A stretch of 64,000 bases of DNA from Symbiodinium natans (GCA_905221605.1 CAJNDS010000491.1:744001-808000), one strand, 5' to 3'. Shown: positions 11,976 to 21,918, numbered from the stretch's first letter. Translations and numbers: made by a program. Notes: a model not told the origin generated them from the letters alone.

Positions 11976-14900
11976 ATGCACCATTTCATCTCCAGGGCTG
12001 AGTCACGCAGAGCCCACCTATGGACTGGAGGATTGTGCAGTATAATCCTCTCTCATTGCTGCCTTCCGGCAGGCTACATCACATCTTGCAGGAATTGGGG
12101 CTTCAGCATTTTGTGGGCATCTGCGGTACTGGTCGGCGTGCACAGCGAACTGACCCTGCTTATACATCATACAAATGTGGCAAGTATCTTGTTTTTGATT
12201 TCCCAGCTCGGCCCAGATCTCTGTTTGCGCAACGTGGGGCTGGGTTGGTGCTTGCAATCAGCACCCAAACGTTCAGCTCGCGCAATGTGGTTAGTGTTGC
12301 GGATGTACCTGAAGAATTCTCAGGCCGTGTGGCTGCTATCCGGGTCAGGCGACAGGATGTTGATTTTTTCTTTGTTGCTTTGTATATCCCTGTGGAGCCA
12401 CATCGCAGTGTTGAGCGGAGTCGCATTAGAAGGCTTTGGGAGTTTGTCAACAAATTGCTCAACGCTGTGCCCGCTCGCTGTGTGCCAGTTGTCTGCATGG
12501 ATGCCAACGGGCGGGTGGGGAGTCAGGCCTCAGGTGCAGTGGGGCAGCATGATGTGCATCGAGAGAACAGTAACGGGTTGCAACTCCGTGAGTTGTGTGA
12601 GCGGCATCATTTGTGTTTGGTTAACACCTTTTTTCCACTGGGCCCTACATGGCGTGGCGAATTCTCAGAATCAAGGATCGACTACATTGCCATACCTGCA
12701 TCGTTGTTGGTCAATGTCAAGAAATGCCAAATCTACGATCGCTCTGGCGCTAAGCTGCAGAAGATTGCTACACCAGGTTGGCGCGATCACCGCCCTGTCC
12801 ATTGTACATTCACGCACAAGCTATGTTATGTTGAGCGGCAGCGGAGTGCCAGTCTTCAGTGGGATGCGGACTTGCTGGCAAGTGGTGTGTTGGAAGGCAC
12901 CCGCCGCTTTGAGCTGCTTGCACGTGTGGACAAGGCTTTGGCGGATTCTGCTTTGGATGACTTGCGTGAAGGCCCGCCTGGCCCATATTGGACAGCGTTT
13001 ACGGAAAGGGTGCGTGAAGTTGCCATTGATGTGTATGGAAAGCGGCCCTCTTGTCTGGTCAAGCCCGCTGATACTGAGGCAGCTTTTCGCAAGCGAAACG
13101 ATGCGCTGCAGCAGGTCGTGTCGATGTCGCCTCTACACTGTCGCAGAGATGGTTTCCTCATGCATGATATACATTGTGTTTTTAGTGCTTGGAGAGCAGT
13201 CGCACAGTACTGGAGGGCTCGTCGGCAACATGAGCAGCTGCTCAAACGTGACAAAAGGAAAAGAGCCAGTGGCCTCATGCTTGAATTCCAGGAGGCCTGG
13301 GCGTCAAGGCAATTGTCACACATGTGGAGGGCTGCACGCTTGCTCACTGGGCGTGCGTTGGGCCCCAAGCGACGTCGATATGATGTTCCGTTGGCAGCGC
13401 AGCCCACAGTTTCTGAGTGGACTACACATCTGCAGCAAGATGGGCCCAGTGGTGGTTGCTGTGGGGTTGCTGTATCAAGTGCTGCCGCATTTCTGGAGGC
13501 TGACCTTGGTCATATGCCAGTTCGCGCTGAAAGTGATGCTGCATGCATGGCACGTAGTGATGTACATGCTGTTCGTCGCCTGCTGCGCCTGCACCCTCTT
13601 CGAAAGAGCACGCCGGAGTGGCGCGTGCCGGCTGAAGTCTGGCGTCAGTTGCTTCACCCTCAGGAATCGCGAAAGCCTGCCAAACCAGGACTTGGGTTCA
13701 GACCCGAGCTCCCGCCGTCGTGGAACTTTGAGAAGCGCTTTTGTGATGGTTTTGTTGCTATTCGCAGGTACGATCGTGTGCCGGGCATTTGGCAACTTAG
13801 CCAAACCCACAAGATTAGCAAAGCCAATGGTAAGACAGGTTGCCATGCCTTACGAACAATCAACAGCTTGGATTGTGTTGGCAAGATGTTCTTCAAGCAT
13901 ATTTGGAAACGAGCTGAACCCTTGGGCGCTCGGCCGTACGCATATGGTTATGCGCGCGGAAGATCGCGCATCGAGGCCATGGTTTTTCAACATGCGGTGT
14001 CGGAGCGACTGTGCGACGCTGGGTATAGCTTTGTCACATGCTTGCATGACATTGCCAACGCATTCCCGTCGATGTTCCATGAGCATATTGTTAGCGTCAC
14101 GGATACAGCGGTCAAGGATGTTGACAAAAATCTGCTTAGGCAAAGAGTGCAACAAACAGCGATGGTCGTGGAAGCCAGTGATGGACAGGTGGTTGTGTCT
14201 CCCACCAGTGGCACCCTTCAAGGGGACACAACAGCGGGCGACATTTTCTTGGAAGGCTACCATCCTGTTCTTGATAAGTGGTCGGACAGGCTACGCGCAC
14301 GCAGCCCTGCTTTTCGGATTACTGCTTTTTCTCCCTTGGATTTGTCTGATCAAGATATGGCCTTATCCGCTTACGCGGACGACGTTTGCAGGAAGATTCT
14401 TGTTTCGTCTCCGCAGTCGGCTGCTGCACATGTCAGGTTCAGCAACGAGGTTCTTGACGACGAGTTGCTCAATGTGGGGATGGCGCAAAACACAGACAAG
14501 CAAGAGCACGTTGTCGTTTTTCGAGGACCCCATAGCCGCACGTACAACCAGCAAGTTTACCGGCACGCGCTGCTGGATGGAAAGACGGTTCCGGCTGCAA
14601 AGTACCTTGGAGGCCTGCAAAGGTATGATGGGCAATGTGGACCCGAAGTTGACAAACGTGCCAACGCTGCGTACGCTGCTTGGTGTACCTTTAAGGGTCT
14701 GTGGCACAGACGTGAGCTTCCATGGCGCGGACTGCGAACTGTCTTCATGGGCATGGTCTATGAGGTTCTTTTCAGTGGCTTGGAAGCTCTTGTGTTGGGA
14801 AGCGGGCATTATGCCAAGCTTGACCGCATTGTTGCTGCATATGGTCGCCGTCTTCTCCGTGGTACTGCGTGTGAAAAAATTGCACAAGCAGATGGCAATA

Positions 14901-15677
14901 TCAAATATCGGAGCATGCCCAACACCGACGTTTTCCGGCACCTTGGCGTCGCCTGCGCCAGCACAGAACTTCGCATTCGTCGTCTTAAGTTTCTCCAGCG
15001 GCTCGCTACAGACCCATTTCGGCACCATCATGTCATCACTGCTATTTTTGGCACCATGGATTTCGATCCTGAACCTACTGTGGATGCTGAAGTGGGCCTC
15101 ACCCCAAGGGCCAACTCCTACGCCAGGCTGTACTGGAAGGACTTGCAATCTTCACAGAGCTGGCTACGTTTTGCCCATGTGGATGTTACCGAGCTTCGGG
15201 CACAGGAGCTCTCTGTCCAGATTCCACCGCCAGGTTTCTCACCAGCGCCAAGACAACATCATGCTGAGGAGCCTCTGGAAATGGATGATTTGCCTCATGT
15301 GTGTTCCATTGCATTGGAGAGCGGGATTCCATGCGGGCAGCGGTTTGCAAGTCTCCGGGATTTACGCTTGCACCAGTACAAGAGCGGTCTTAGCAACCAT
15401 AACATTGTGTCTGACTACTGCAAGGCGGCTCATGTCAACCAATGCCCATGGTGTCTCATGGTACATGCGTCCATCGTCTCCACGCGTAAACACATCAAAC
15501 GCCGATTGGACACAGGTTCCTGTCCTTCTGGCAGTCGTTGTGGTAGTGCTGTGGTTACGGCTCCCACTCCTCCTGCTGACTTCATATGCAAGTTTTGCGG
15601 ACATGATTCTGATGATTTACCGCAGCTTTTCACACACATCAAGTCCCACTTCCCATAAGCTCCTCCCGAACAGAAGC
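11976..15677 (+). other. Stop-free +1 shadow frame across the entire RT ORF
   Basis: The frame one base downstream of the RT frame has no stop for 1234 codons and runs straight into the second ORF, giving one 1520-codon frame ending at 16538. Its predicted product over the RT part is rich in Cys, Trp, Leu and Ser with no domain I recognise, so I do not call it a protein. It is listed because its length needs explaining (see findings). Confidence 0.5.
12020..15658 (+). CDS. LINE-type endonuclease / reverse transcriptase polyprotein (1212 aa)
   Basis: Residues about 1-260 form an endonuclease/exonuclease/phosphatase (APE-like) domain: the early Asn in VQYN, the MDANGR segment matching the family's GDxN box, SRIDYI, and WRDHRPV with the catalytic Asp-His. 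The usual metal-binding Glu of the 'QET' box is replaced (ICGTGRR). The RT follows at about 570-900: an ISKANGKTG finger motif, motif A in CLHDIANAFPS, motif B in TLQGDTTAGD, motif C YADD at residues 785-788, and YLGG near 870. The C-terminus (about 1095-1212) has several Cys/His pairs, the last CKFCGH...HIKSH being a classic C2H2 finger. The protein would nick target DNA and reverse-transcribe the element RNA. I start at 12020 because homology begins there (DWRIVQYN). The +1 frame is open along the whole ORF. Confidence 0.9.
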   Translation: MDWRIVQYNPLSLLPSGRLHHILQELGLQHFVGICGTGRRAQRTDPAYTSYKCGKYLVFDFPARPRSLFAQRGAGLVLAISTQTFSSRNVVSVADVPEEFSGRVAAIRVRRQDVDFFFVALYIPVEPHRSVERSRIRRLWEFVNKLLNAVPARCVPVVCMDANGRVGSQASGAVGQHDVHRENSNGLQLRELCERHHLCLVNTFFPLGPTWRGEFSESRIDYIAIPASLLVNVKKCQIYDRSGAKLQKIATPGWRDHRPVHCTFTHKLCYVERQRSASLQWDADLLASGVLEGTRRFELLARVDKALADSALDDLREGPPGPYWTAFTERVREVAIDVYGKRPSCLVKPADTEAAFRKRNDALQQVVSMSPLHCRRDGFLMHDIHCVFSAWRAVAQYWRARRQHEQLLKRDKRKRASGLMLEFQEAWASRQLSHMWRAARLLTGRALGPKRRRYDVPLAAQPTVSEWTTHLQQDGPSGGCCGVAVSSAAAFLEADLGHMPVRAESDAACMARSDVHAVRRLLRLHPLRKSTPEWRVPAEVWRQLLHPQESRKPAKPGLGFRPELPPSWNFEKRFCDGFVAIRRYDRVPGIWQLSQTHKISKANGKTGCHALRTINSLDCVGKMFFKHIWKRAEPLGARPYAYGYARGRSRIEAMVFQHAVSERLCDAGYSFVTCLHDIANAFPSMFHEHIVSVTDTAVKDVDKNLLRQRVQQTAMVVEASDGQVVVSPTSGTLQGDTTAGDIFLEGYHPVLDKWSDRLRARSPAFRITAFSPLDLSDQDMALSAYADDVCRKILVSSPQSAAAHVRFSNEVLDDELLNVGMAQNTDKQEHVVVFRGPHSRTYNQQVYRHALLDGKTVPAAKYLGGLQRYDGQCGPEVDKRANAAYAAWCTFKGLWHRRELPWRGLRTVFMGMVYEVLFSGLEALVLGSGHYAKLDRIVAAYGRRLLRGTACEKIAQADGNIKYRSMPNTDVFRHLGVACASTELRIRRLKFLQRLATDPFRHHHVITAIFGTMDFDPEPTVDAEVGLTPRANSYARLYWKDLQSSQSWLRFAHVDVTELRAQELSVQIPPPGFSPAPRQHHAEEPLEMDDLPHVCSIALESGIPCGQRFASLRDLRLHQYKSGLSNHNIVSDYCKAAHVNQCPWCLMVHASIVSTRKHIKRRLDTGSCPSGSRCGSAVVTAPTPPADFICKFCGHDSDDLPQLFTHIKSHFP

Positions 15678-16538
15678 ATGGAGGGCTGGAGCGCCAAAAG
15701 GCAGGAGGAACGGAGTCAGCATGGCCCCCCTGCCAAGATGCGGGCACTCTCGCCGCGAGAAGATGAGCAGCTCATCCAGAAAGCCGTGTTGCTGGTGTCG
15801 AAGATGACGCTACGTCAGGAGCTTGAAGTCAGAGAACTTCAAAGCGCTGTCTTCAAGACCTTCATGCTCAAGGAACCAAACCCGCTCATCGCTGCTGTGA
15901 AGAGTGAAGTTGGATCTTTTGTGGAGAAATCGAAGCTTGCGCGCACATCTGGTGGAAGCATGCCTGACGGAGAACTCCATGCATACGCTTGGGCTGCCAT
16001 CACTGGCATTGCTACACAGCAAGTCTCTCTCGAAGAGGCCCTTAAGGAGACCATCGTTGCTCATCGAGCTGCAATGACATCGCCAGATAAAATCGCCGAC
16101 ATTGTCTACATTGCAAAGATGAAGAAAGCCTTCAATCGGGGCGAGTTCAAGCTTTTCCTTGCCGTCAGCCCATCCCATCATGACTTGCTTGAAGCGGTTT
16201 GCCAAGGCGTACTTGCGACTGGTGCGGTTGAGAAGAAGGGACAGGCGCCGGCAAGCGGAATGGCTCGGGAGCTGCAGTCTTTGGTCGACAAGAAGTATAA
16301 TTCGCGGCATCTGGCCCCAAATTCGTTGCATCTGGGCCTGGATTTCTGCTTACGTACCGATGGGTTTGCCGCTTCATTCTTTGTACAGACCAAGAAATTT
16401 GCCACTTCAATCCTTGGACAGAGCCCTCTGATGCGGTATGCAACTTTGATCTCGGAGCCCCAACTTGGAGCATTTTCTGAAGAAGACATTGAAAACAACA
16501 GCCGTAAGTGTTTTTTTATTTGCAAACAAAGGGTTTGA
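15678..16538 (+). CDS. Second ORF of the LINE-like element, unknown function (286 aa)
   Basis: Begins with ATG 20 bases after the RT stop, in the +1 frame relative to RT. The protein is hydrophilic and mostly helical in composition, with a charged N-terminus (RQEERSQ) and a helix-rich segment around MTLRQELEVRELQ. I recognise no domain. Composition (balanced K/E/A/L, few Cys/Trp) is that of real protein, unlike the upstream shadow frame. Position suggests an accessory protein of the element. A perfect GTAAGT donor-like site at 16504 lies near the end, so the last residues (CFFICKQRV) could be read-through of an intron in a host-gene context. Confidence 0.6.
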   Translation: MEGWSAKRQEERSQHGPPAKMRALSPREDEQLIQKAVLLVSKMTLRQELEVRELQSAVFKTFMLKEPNPLIAAVKSEVGSFVEKSKLARTSGGSMPDGELHAYAWAAITGIATQQVSLEEALKETIVAHRAAMTSPDKIADIVYIAKMKKAFNRGEFKLFLAVSPSHHDLLEAVCQGVLATGAVEKKGQAPASGMARELQSLVDKKYNSRHLAPNSLHLGLDFCLRTDGFAASFFVQTKKFATSILGQSPLMRYATLISEPQLGAFSEEDIENNSRKCFFICKQRV

Positions 16539-16619
16539 CCCCGCGTACATACGTGATGTTCCACATCGTGCAGCAAACGTTTCAGCCACATGTTTCGTTT
16601 TCCTAACTAAGGCCAAACC

Positions 16620-16915
16620 TTCACCCTCACACAAAAGAACAACCTAAAACCTTCAACCCTCAACCACAAAACGCCTAAACCCTACCCTCAACCAAACGTC
16701 CTTAAACCCTAAACCAAACCTTACCTAAGAACCTCTAAACCCTAAAACCGAAACCCTTACCTGCAGCCACAAACCCCGAAACCCTAAGCGCACACACCCT
16801 GACCCTCAGACCCAGAACCCCTAAACCCTAAGCCCGCAGCCCTGCGCCGCGAGCAGAAGGGTCCCAGCCGCGCGGAGCCAGGGTCGAGGGTTGGGGGATT
16901 TAGGGTTAGGGTTTA
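16620..16915. repeat. Degenerate CCCTAAA-like flank
   Basis: After the retroelement, C-rich telomere-like units resume (CCCTAAACC, ACCCTCAACC, CCCGAAACCC). No gene seen. Confidence 0.7.
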
Positions 16916-17015
16916 GAGCCACTGTTCAAGTGGCGCCACTGTTCAAGTGGCCATAGCACTGCTCAAGTGTTCCACTGTTCAAGTGGCGCTGAATTTATGC
17001 CACTGCTCAAGTGGC
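16915..17015. repeat. Cluster of CCACT-N5-AGTGG mini-palindromes
   Basis: Five copies of CACTGTTCAAGTGG or CACTGCTCAAGTGG lie within 100 bases. Each can fold as a 5-bp stem (CCACT/AGTGG) with a TTCA/CTCA-type loop. Spacers are short and irregular. Confidence 0.75.
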
Positions 17016-17034
17016 CATGCATGTCATGCCATCA

Positions 17035-17150
17035 TGGTAGCCCCAAAAAGATAAACACGCATGACCAAGTCTATATAACTAGTGCCACATGCCATGCTAG
17101 CTCCAAAACAAACATGCATGTTTAGGTCTATGGAACTAGTGCCCCCATTT
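17035..17150 (+). repeat. Diverged two-copy tandem repeat, about 70 bp
   Basis: Two similar segments begin TAGCCCCAAAA / TAGCTCCAAAA and both continue through a CAAGTCTATATAACTAGTGCC-like end (second copy TAGGTCTATGGAACTAGTGC). No coding. Confidence 0.6.
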
Positions 17151-17489
17151 TTTGGTCCAGATGCAGATCGGGAATGCAATCGCAGGACACTGGCCCGGGC
17201 CAGGAGGGGGGAGGGGGGCTTGGGGTTGAGGGCAAGGGTAGGCTGAGGGTGGAGGGGTTTTGGGCTGAGGGGAGGTTTTGGGCTTAGGGTTTAGGGGTTT
17301 GGGGTTGTGGGTAAAAGGTTAAGGGCTTGGCTCAGGGCGTAATGTTTTGGGGTTGAGGGTCAGGGCGGGTGCTTTTTGGTTTCGGGCTTGAGGGCTTTCT
17401 GGTTGAGGGTATGGGTTAAGGCCAGATAAGGCTTTTTTGGTTGAGAGTCGTAAGGGTAATTGGGCTTAGCGTTTAGTTGGGAAACACCA

Positions 17490-17900
17490 TCTCTATAAAT
17501 TCTAAAATCATTGCATCATTGAGTGCTACGAGCAATGTGGGAATCAAGTCCAAGATTTACTAACTGTTGGGTGATCGGTGCCACTGAGGCGGCCTCAGTG
17601 GTTTAGCGCTTAAGGGTTTAGGGGTTATGGTTTTCGGGTTGAGGGTTTAACCTTAAAGCCGAACTTAGCCTTAAAACCTAGACCCAGCCAGGCATCGAGG
17701 ACGCTGCGGTGCCAGGTCCTGAGCACATTGGGCTCAACAGATTTAAGGCTTAGGGTTTGTCTCTATAAACGCTTAAATCATTGGGCACTACTAGCAAATT
17801 GGGAATCAAGTCCAAGTGTTATGGGTGGGGGGTCATGGGTTTCGGGTAGATAGGGCTCAAGGGGTTTGCACCACTGAGGCGGCCTCAGTGGTTTAGCGTT
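17490..17900 (+). repeat. Dispersed repeat, two copies with a CACTGAGG hairpin
   Basis: A block of about 130 bases (CTCTATAAAT...GGGAATCAAGTCCAAG...GAGGCGGCCTCAGTGG...TTTAGGGGTTATGG) occurs at 17497-17635 and again, diverged, at 17758-17925. Each copy contains CCACTGAGGCGGCCTCAGTGG (17581-17601, 17871-17891), a perfect 9-bp stem with a 3-base loop. Confidence 0.75.
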
Positions 17901-18040
17901 TAAGGGTTTAGGGGTTATGGGTTTCGGGTACATAGGGCTGAAGGGGTTTCTGGCTTAGGGTTTGAGGGGTCCAGGACAGGTTTGGGGTTGAGCGGAATTT
18001 AAGGTTTCAAGGCTTTTTGGGAGGGCTTGGGTTTAGGGAA

Positions 18041-18075
18041 GGAACTGGCGCCGAGGTGTCCTCGGTTCCAGTTCC
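18041..18075 (+). repeat. GAACTGG...CCGAGG-TGT-CCTCGG hairpin, copy 1
   Basis: A 35-bp imperfect palindrome: 16-bp stem with one internal mismatch, loop TGT. A second copy is at 18313-18347. It is the same family as the arrays at 20459-20903, 26009-26141 and 42683-42824 and in the right arm. Confidence 0.85.
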
Positions 18076-18643
18076 TGAGCTCAGGGTGTAATGTGGGTTA
18101 CTTAGCTGTGTAGTCTAAGGGTAAAGGCTTTGGCTTGGGCTGAAGGACTCCAAAATCTCCCACAGCCCCAAATCCCTAAACCCTAAGCCCAACCCTCACC
18201 CCAAACCAAAAACCCGTCAACCCTAAGCCCAAGCCTTACCCTCGACCTGAAACCCATCCCAAACCCTTCAAACCCTGAGCCATAAACCCTTTGAGCCCTA
18301 TCTACTCAGGAAGGAACTGGCACCGAGGTGTCCTCGGTTCCAGTTCCTGAGCTTAGGGTTTAAAGTAGTTAGGTTCGAGGTTAAGCCCTCAACCCCCAAC
18401 CCTAACCCCTAAACCCCTAAGGGCTACAACCCAACCTCTTGCCCACTGAGGCCGGCAGCAGCAGGCCCGATGATGGTCCAACCTTGCACAAGACAGTCTG
18501 ACAAGCGGTTTCAGTTCAGGGTTCGAGGTTTAAGTTGACTGCAGCTTCAGATGCATGAGCAGCATGATGTCGACAGGCAATGCTACCGTACAGAACAATA
18601 AGTGCATTCATTCATGTCTTTTTCTTCCCCGTCCCGCAGATGC

Positions 18644-19951
18644 TCATGCTTCGCGCTTCTTCTTCTTCTTCTTCGGCTCACCCTCGCCTGCCAGGGAAGA
18701 TCCGAAACCCTGGACACTGGTACTAGGGTTTAGGGTTTTAGAAGGGTTCAGGGTTCAGGGTTCAGGGCGCAGAGTCTTGGAATACTGAAAACGTCATTAT
18801 CAGCAAACCAGGCTTTCGTACGCTTCCTCGGCCTCCTGACGCGCTTCCCCGGGCCCGGAGCTGGCTCAAGGCGCCCTGCAAGACTTTGTGATTTTTAGTT
18901 TTCATCAAGGAGTCGAATCCAACAGTGATATGCAGTCTGGAAAGAACAGGAAAATGTATGCAGGGGCTTTCCTGCCTGCATTTCAGCTAACTCCAGCTCC
19001 TGTCGTTGCGCCTTCGCGTCGGCATCCTGCAACTGCAAGGGTACAGTTTTTAGAGTAAGGGATCATTAAGGTCTCAACCGAGGGTTTCGGGTGTTTGGGT
19101 TTGTTGTCCGGTCACAGTAAAACTTCAACGCAAGGCATGTTTAGAGATACTGGTACAACTGGTAACAATTCTGTCCTCCAGCCGTTGCCGGAGCACGCGG
19201 TTTTGACGCTCCAGCTCTGTCTTCTCCGTTTTGTCCTTGGCCGCCCCGCCCTCCAGGTTTCGTATCTTGTCCAGGAGCGTCTTCTCGCCAGCCTTGGTTG
19301 TTCAGGGTTCGCTTGTGTTTCGCAGTAGGGAGGTGAGTGGCAGCACATTAAGTAAGCTACTTGCAAATATTACAGCGCGCAACATTTTTGGAGGGCGAAA
19401 CCTTTGCCTGAACAACAAAACAACCTCATCTGTTCAAACCCCTGGGGACATAAGACAAGCCAAAGCACCGCAAAATCACTGTTACACTTCTGCCAGCGCT
19501 GTGCTTCCGTTGCATGCTGATCTTTCACCTTCTGGAGCTCGGTCTGTGCTTCAAGCTTCAGCCGCGTCTCCTGCAACGTCAGTTGCGCCTGGAAGCCCTC
19601 TTTCATATCTTTGACATTCTGGGCATGAAGCGTCTTCAGGTCGTCCACGAATTTGGCCTGATCAGCTTGCCCTTGTTGGACGCTTGCCAGAACGAGCCCT
19701 TGCTCACCTTGTGTCGCCCGCATCTGGCCGAGAGCCGCCTCGAAGTTTGCCAAATGATCTCGCATAGCCACCTGCCTGTTCTGATATGCTGCATCACGCT
19801 GCCCCGACTTTGCAGGTGCTGCTGGTGTGGCAGCCGCAGTCGCCGGCTGTGGTGCTCGCGGAGGTGGAGGCGCAGTCGCAGGCTGCCGTGCTGCTGGTGG
19901 AGGCGGAGGCGGAGGCGTATTGTAAAAAGTACCGTAGCCGTAGTTTGCCAT
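18644..19951 (-). CDS. Five-exon proline-rich coiled-coil protein (about 258 aa)
   Basis: Exons 19951-19469, 19292-19167, 19032-18976, 18875-18809 and 18687-18644 join in one frame with consistent phase (0,0,0,1). Introns start GT, GT, GC, GT and all end AG. ATG at 19951 sits in GCCATGGC; an ATG five codons earlier (19966) is possible. The N-terminus (MANYGYGTFYN) is followed by poly-Pro and Ala/Pro-rich sequence, then a long Glu/Gln/Lys/Leu coiled coil through exons 1-3 (for example KTELERQNRVLRQRLED). The C-terminus is GEGEPKKKKKKREA, a basic tail resembling a nuclear localisation signal. I do not recognise the family. Exon 1's donor (GTGCTT at 19468) is the least certain. The gene lies about 100 bases outside the visible left end of the inverted repeat and points away from it. 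Confidence 0.7.
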
Positions 19952-20379
19952 GGCGGTTTGCTCCACAGATGCTCCAGGGCTTTCTGAGTGCCAGGCTGGA
20001 AAATGATTTTTTCTTTTCTGTTACCCTTAATCCCTATCTCATCCCTGTATACCCCTTAATAACAATGTTCACTGGGTCCCCACACCAGCCGAAGCTTCTT
20101 CTTTTGCAGGAAGGGTGCGATAGCAGTGGGTGTTGTCTCATCTGGGCTCCAGCTTCAGGGTTAGTTCCTGATACATATGATTCGCTGTCCGCATACCTTT
20201 TTGAGCTTGATTGAGACCACAGATCAAGTTTGCATTGCATCATGAACTCAGCACAAACCTGCGCAACTGAATAAACCTGCAGCAGCTTTTGAAGGTTGGC
20301 AAGACACTCTGAGTTGGGAACTGTTTCCGGCCAGGATGCTGGTTGACTTTTCCAACGCTGCAGCCTCAGCGATAGGAAA

Positions 20380-20960
20380 GTTTAGGGAAGCCTAACATCT
20401 CTAAAACCTTTACCCTTAGACTACACAGCTAACTAACCCACATTAAACCCTAAGCTCAGGAACTGGAACCGAGGACACCTCGGTGCCAGTTCCTTCCCTA
20501 AACCCAAGCCAAAACCTTTACCCTTACTTAGACTACAGAGCTAACTAACCCACATTAAAGCTTAAGCTCAGGAACTGGAACAGAGGATACCTCGGTGCCA
20601 GTCCCTTCCCTAAACCCAAGCCAAAACCTTTACCCTTGGACTACACAGCTAACTACCCTAAGCTCAGGAAATGGAACCGAGGACACCTCGGTGCCAGTTC
20701 CTTCCTGAGTAGATAGGGCTCAAAGGGTTTATGGCTTAGGGTCTGAGGGGTTTGGGATGGGTTTCGGGTCGAGGATAAGGGCTTGGGCTTAGGGTTGACG
20801 GGTTTTTAGGGTTTAGGGGTTTGGGGGAGTCCCCAAGCCCAAGCCAAAACCTTTACACCCTAAGCTCAGGAACTGGAACCGAGGACACCTCGGTGCCAGT
20901 TCCTTCCCTAAGCCCACGCCAAAACCTTTATTTACCCTTAGACTACACAGCTAACTCACA
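20380..20960. repeat. Tandem array of hairpin-bearing satellite units
   Basis: Units of roughly 95-115 bases (CCTTTACCCTTAGACTACAC, CAGCTAACTAACCCACATTA, then AGCTCAGG and the hairpin) with hairpins at 20459-20493, 20571-20604, 20667-20702 and 20869-20903. The same unit occurs near 18030-18370, 26000-26220, 42600-42840 and in the right arm. Orientation differs between sites. Confidence 0.85.
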
Positions 20961-21783
20961 GCCTGAAAGCGTCGGTAGTGGCCCAGGCCTGCTTCTTCTC
21001 TGGGTCCAGCCTTGTCAATCGCAGTTGCTGGGCGCTCAGGGTTTTTGTGGCTTCCTGGAATGCTTACTGGGGTCTGGGGGAGGTTGGTGGCTTTCCAGGA
21101 GTACAAGCAAGGGAAACCACTGATTCAAGTCCTGAGACGGAAACCTAAACCCCAAGCCAAACACACCCTTAGTTCAGATTTAAGTTGACCGGCGTCTAGA
21201 AGTGTGATTCGAGGTTCACGGCATGGAAATCTGCTTGAAACCCTCAACCCTGAACCTTGCATCATAGTTTCTGGCTTCGGCGCTTTTTGTTGCTTGGACC
21301 ACTGTCAAACTTCGGGGCGTGCTCATGATCACGTGCTCAAGTTTCTTTTTGCCCCTGCACCCCCCAATCCCGATATTCATCAAATTCAGTAGCACCCAAA
21401 TAGCACCAATAAGACCCAACACCATGAATTCAATCCACCACTAGCAGCACTTGCAGCTTGATAAGCATTACACCAGGCTACTAAAATCCCCTGAATGAGC
21501 ATTATAGACCGCCACAACCACCGCCACTGCAACCAGCACCTCCGCCACTGCACCTAAGTCCTACAAAACCCTAGCCTTTAATTCATGACCAAGGCTTTCT
21601 GCAGAGCTTAATAAACCTTTGGATCAGCCCTCAAGCCCGACTGAACCCCAATCTGTAAGCCTCCCTAAACCCTAAACCCTAAACCCTAAACGCCTGAAGC
21701 CAGAACCCTAAACCGTAGGCTTCACAAACCCTCAACCCTAAACCCTGAACCCTCTCTCTTCTCTCTTTGGCTATATCTGTTTT

Positions 21784-21787
<4 letters not shown>

Positions 21788-21828
<41 letters not shown>
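21788..21828. repeat. CT microsatellite
   Basis: About twenty CT repeats followed by degenerate TCTC to 21914. The right-arm partner is the GA tract at 62240-62281, which ends in a short poly-A run instead of TTTCTTT. Confidence 0.95.
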
Positions 21829-21833
<5 letters not shown>

Positions 21834-21918
21834 CTCTGGCTATATTCTCTATTTTGTGTTCTCTCTTCTCTCTCTGCTATCTCTCTGTTTTCTTTATCTC
21901 TCGCTCTCTCTCTGGGCC

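Larger units (their letters stand above)
11790..16545 (+). mobile_element. LINE-like (non-LTR) retrotransposon
   Basis: An about 4.7-kb segment without telomere-like repeats, in contrast to both flanks, carrying an endonuclease/RT ORF and a shorter second ORF. An APE-type endonuclease N-terminal to an RT and C-terminal CCHC/C2H2-like fingers is the usual layout of LINE families. The leader of about 230 bases before the first ATG would be the 5' UTR. The 3' limit is inferred from the return of CCCTAAA-like sequence after about 16640; I see no clear poly-A tail or target-site duplication. Both ORFs are intact, so the copy may be young. Confidence 0.8.

Noticed and set aside
11976-15677. Shadow frame as a genuine 1200-residue protein
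   Set aside because: No domains, odd Cys/Trp-rich composition, and the RT frame explains the DNA. I keep only the openness itself as an observation.
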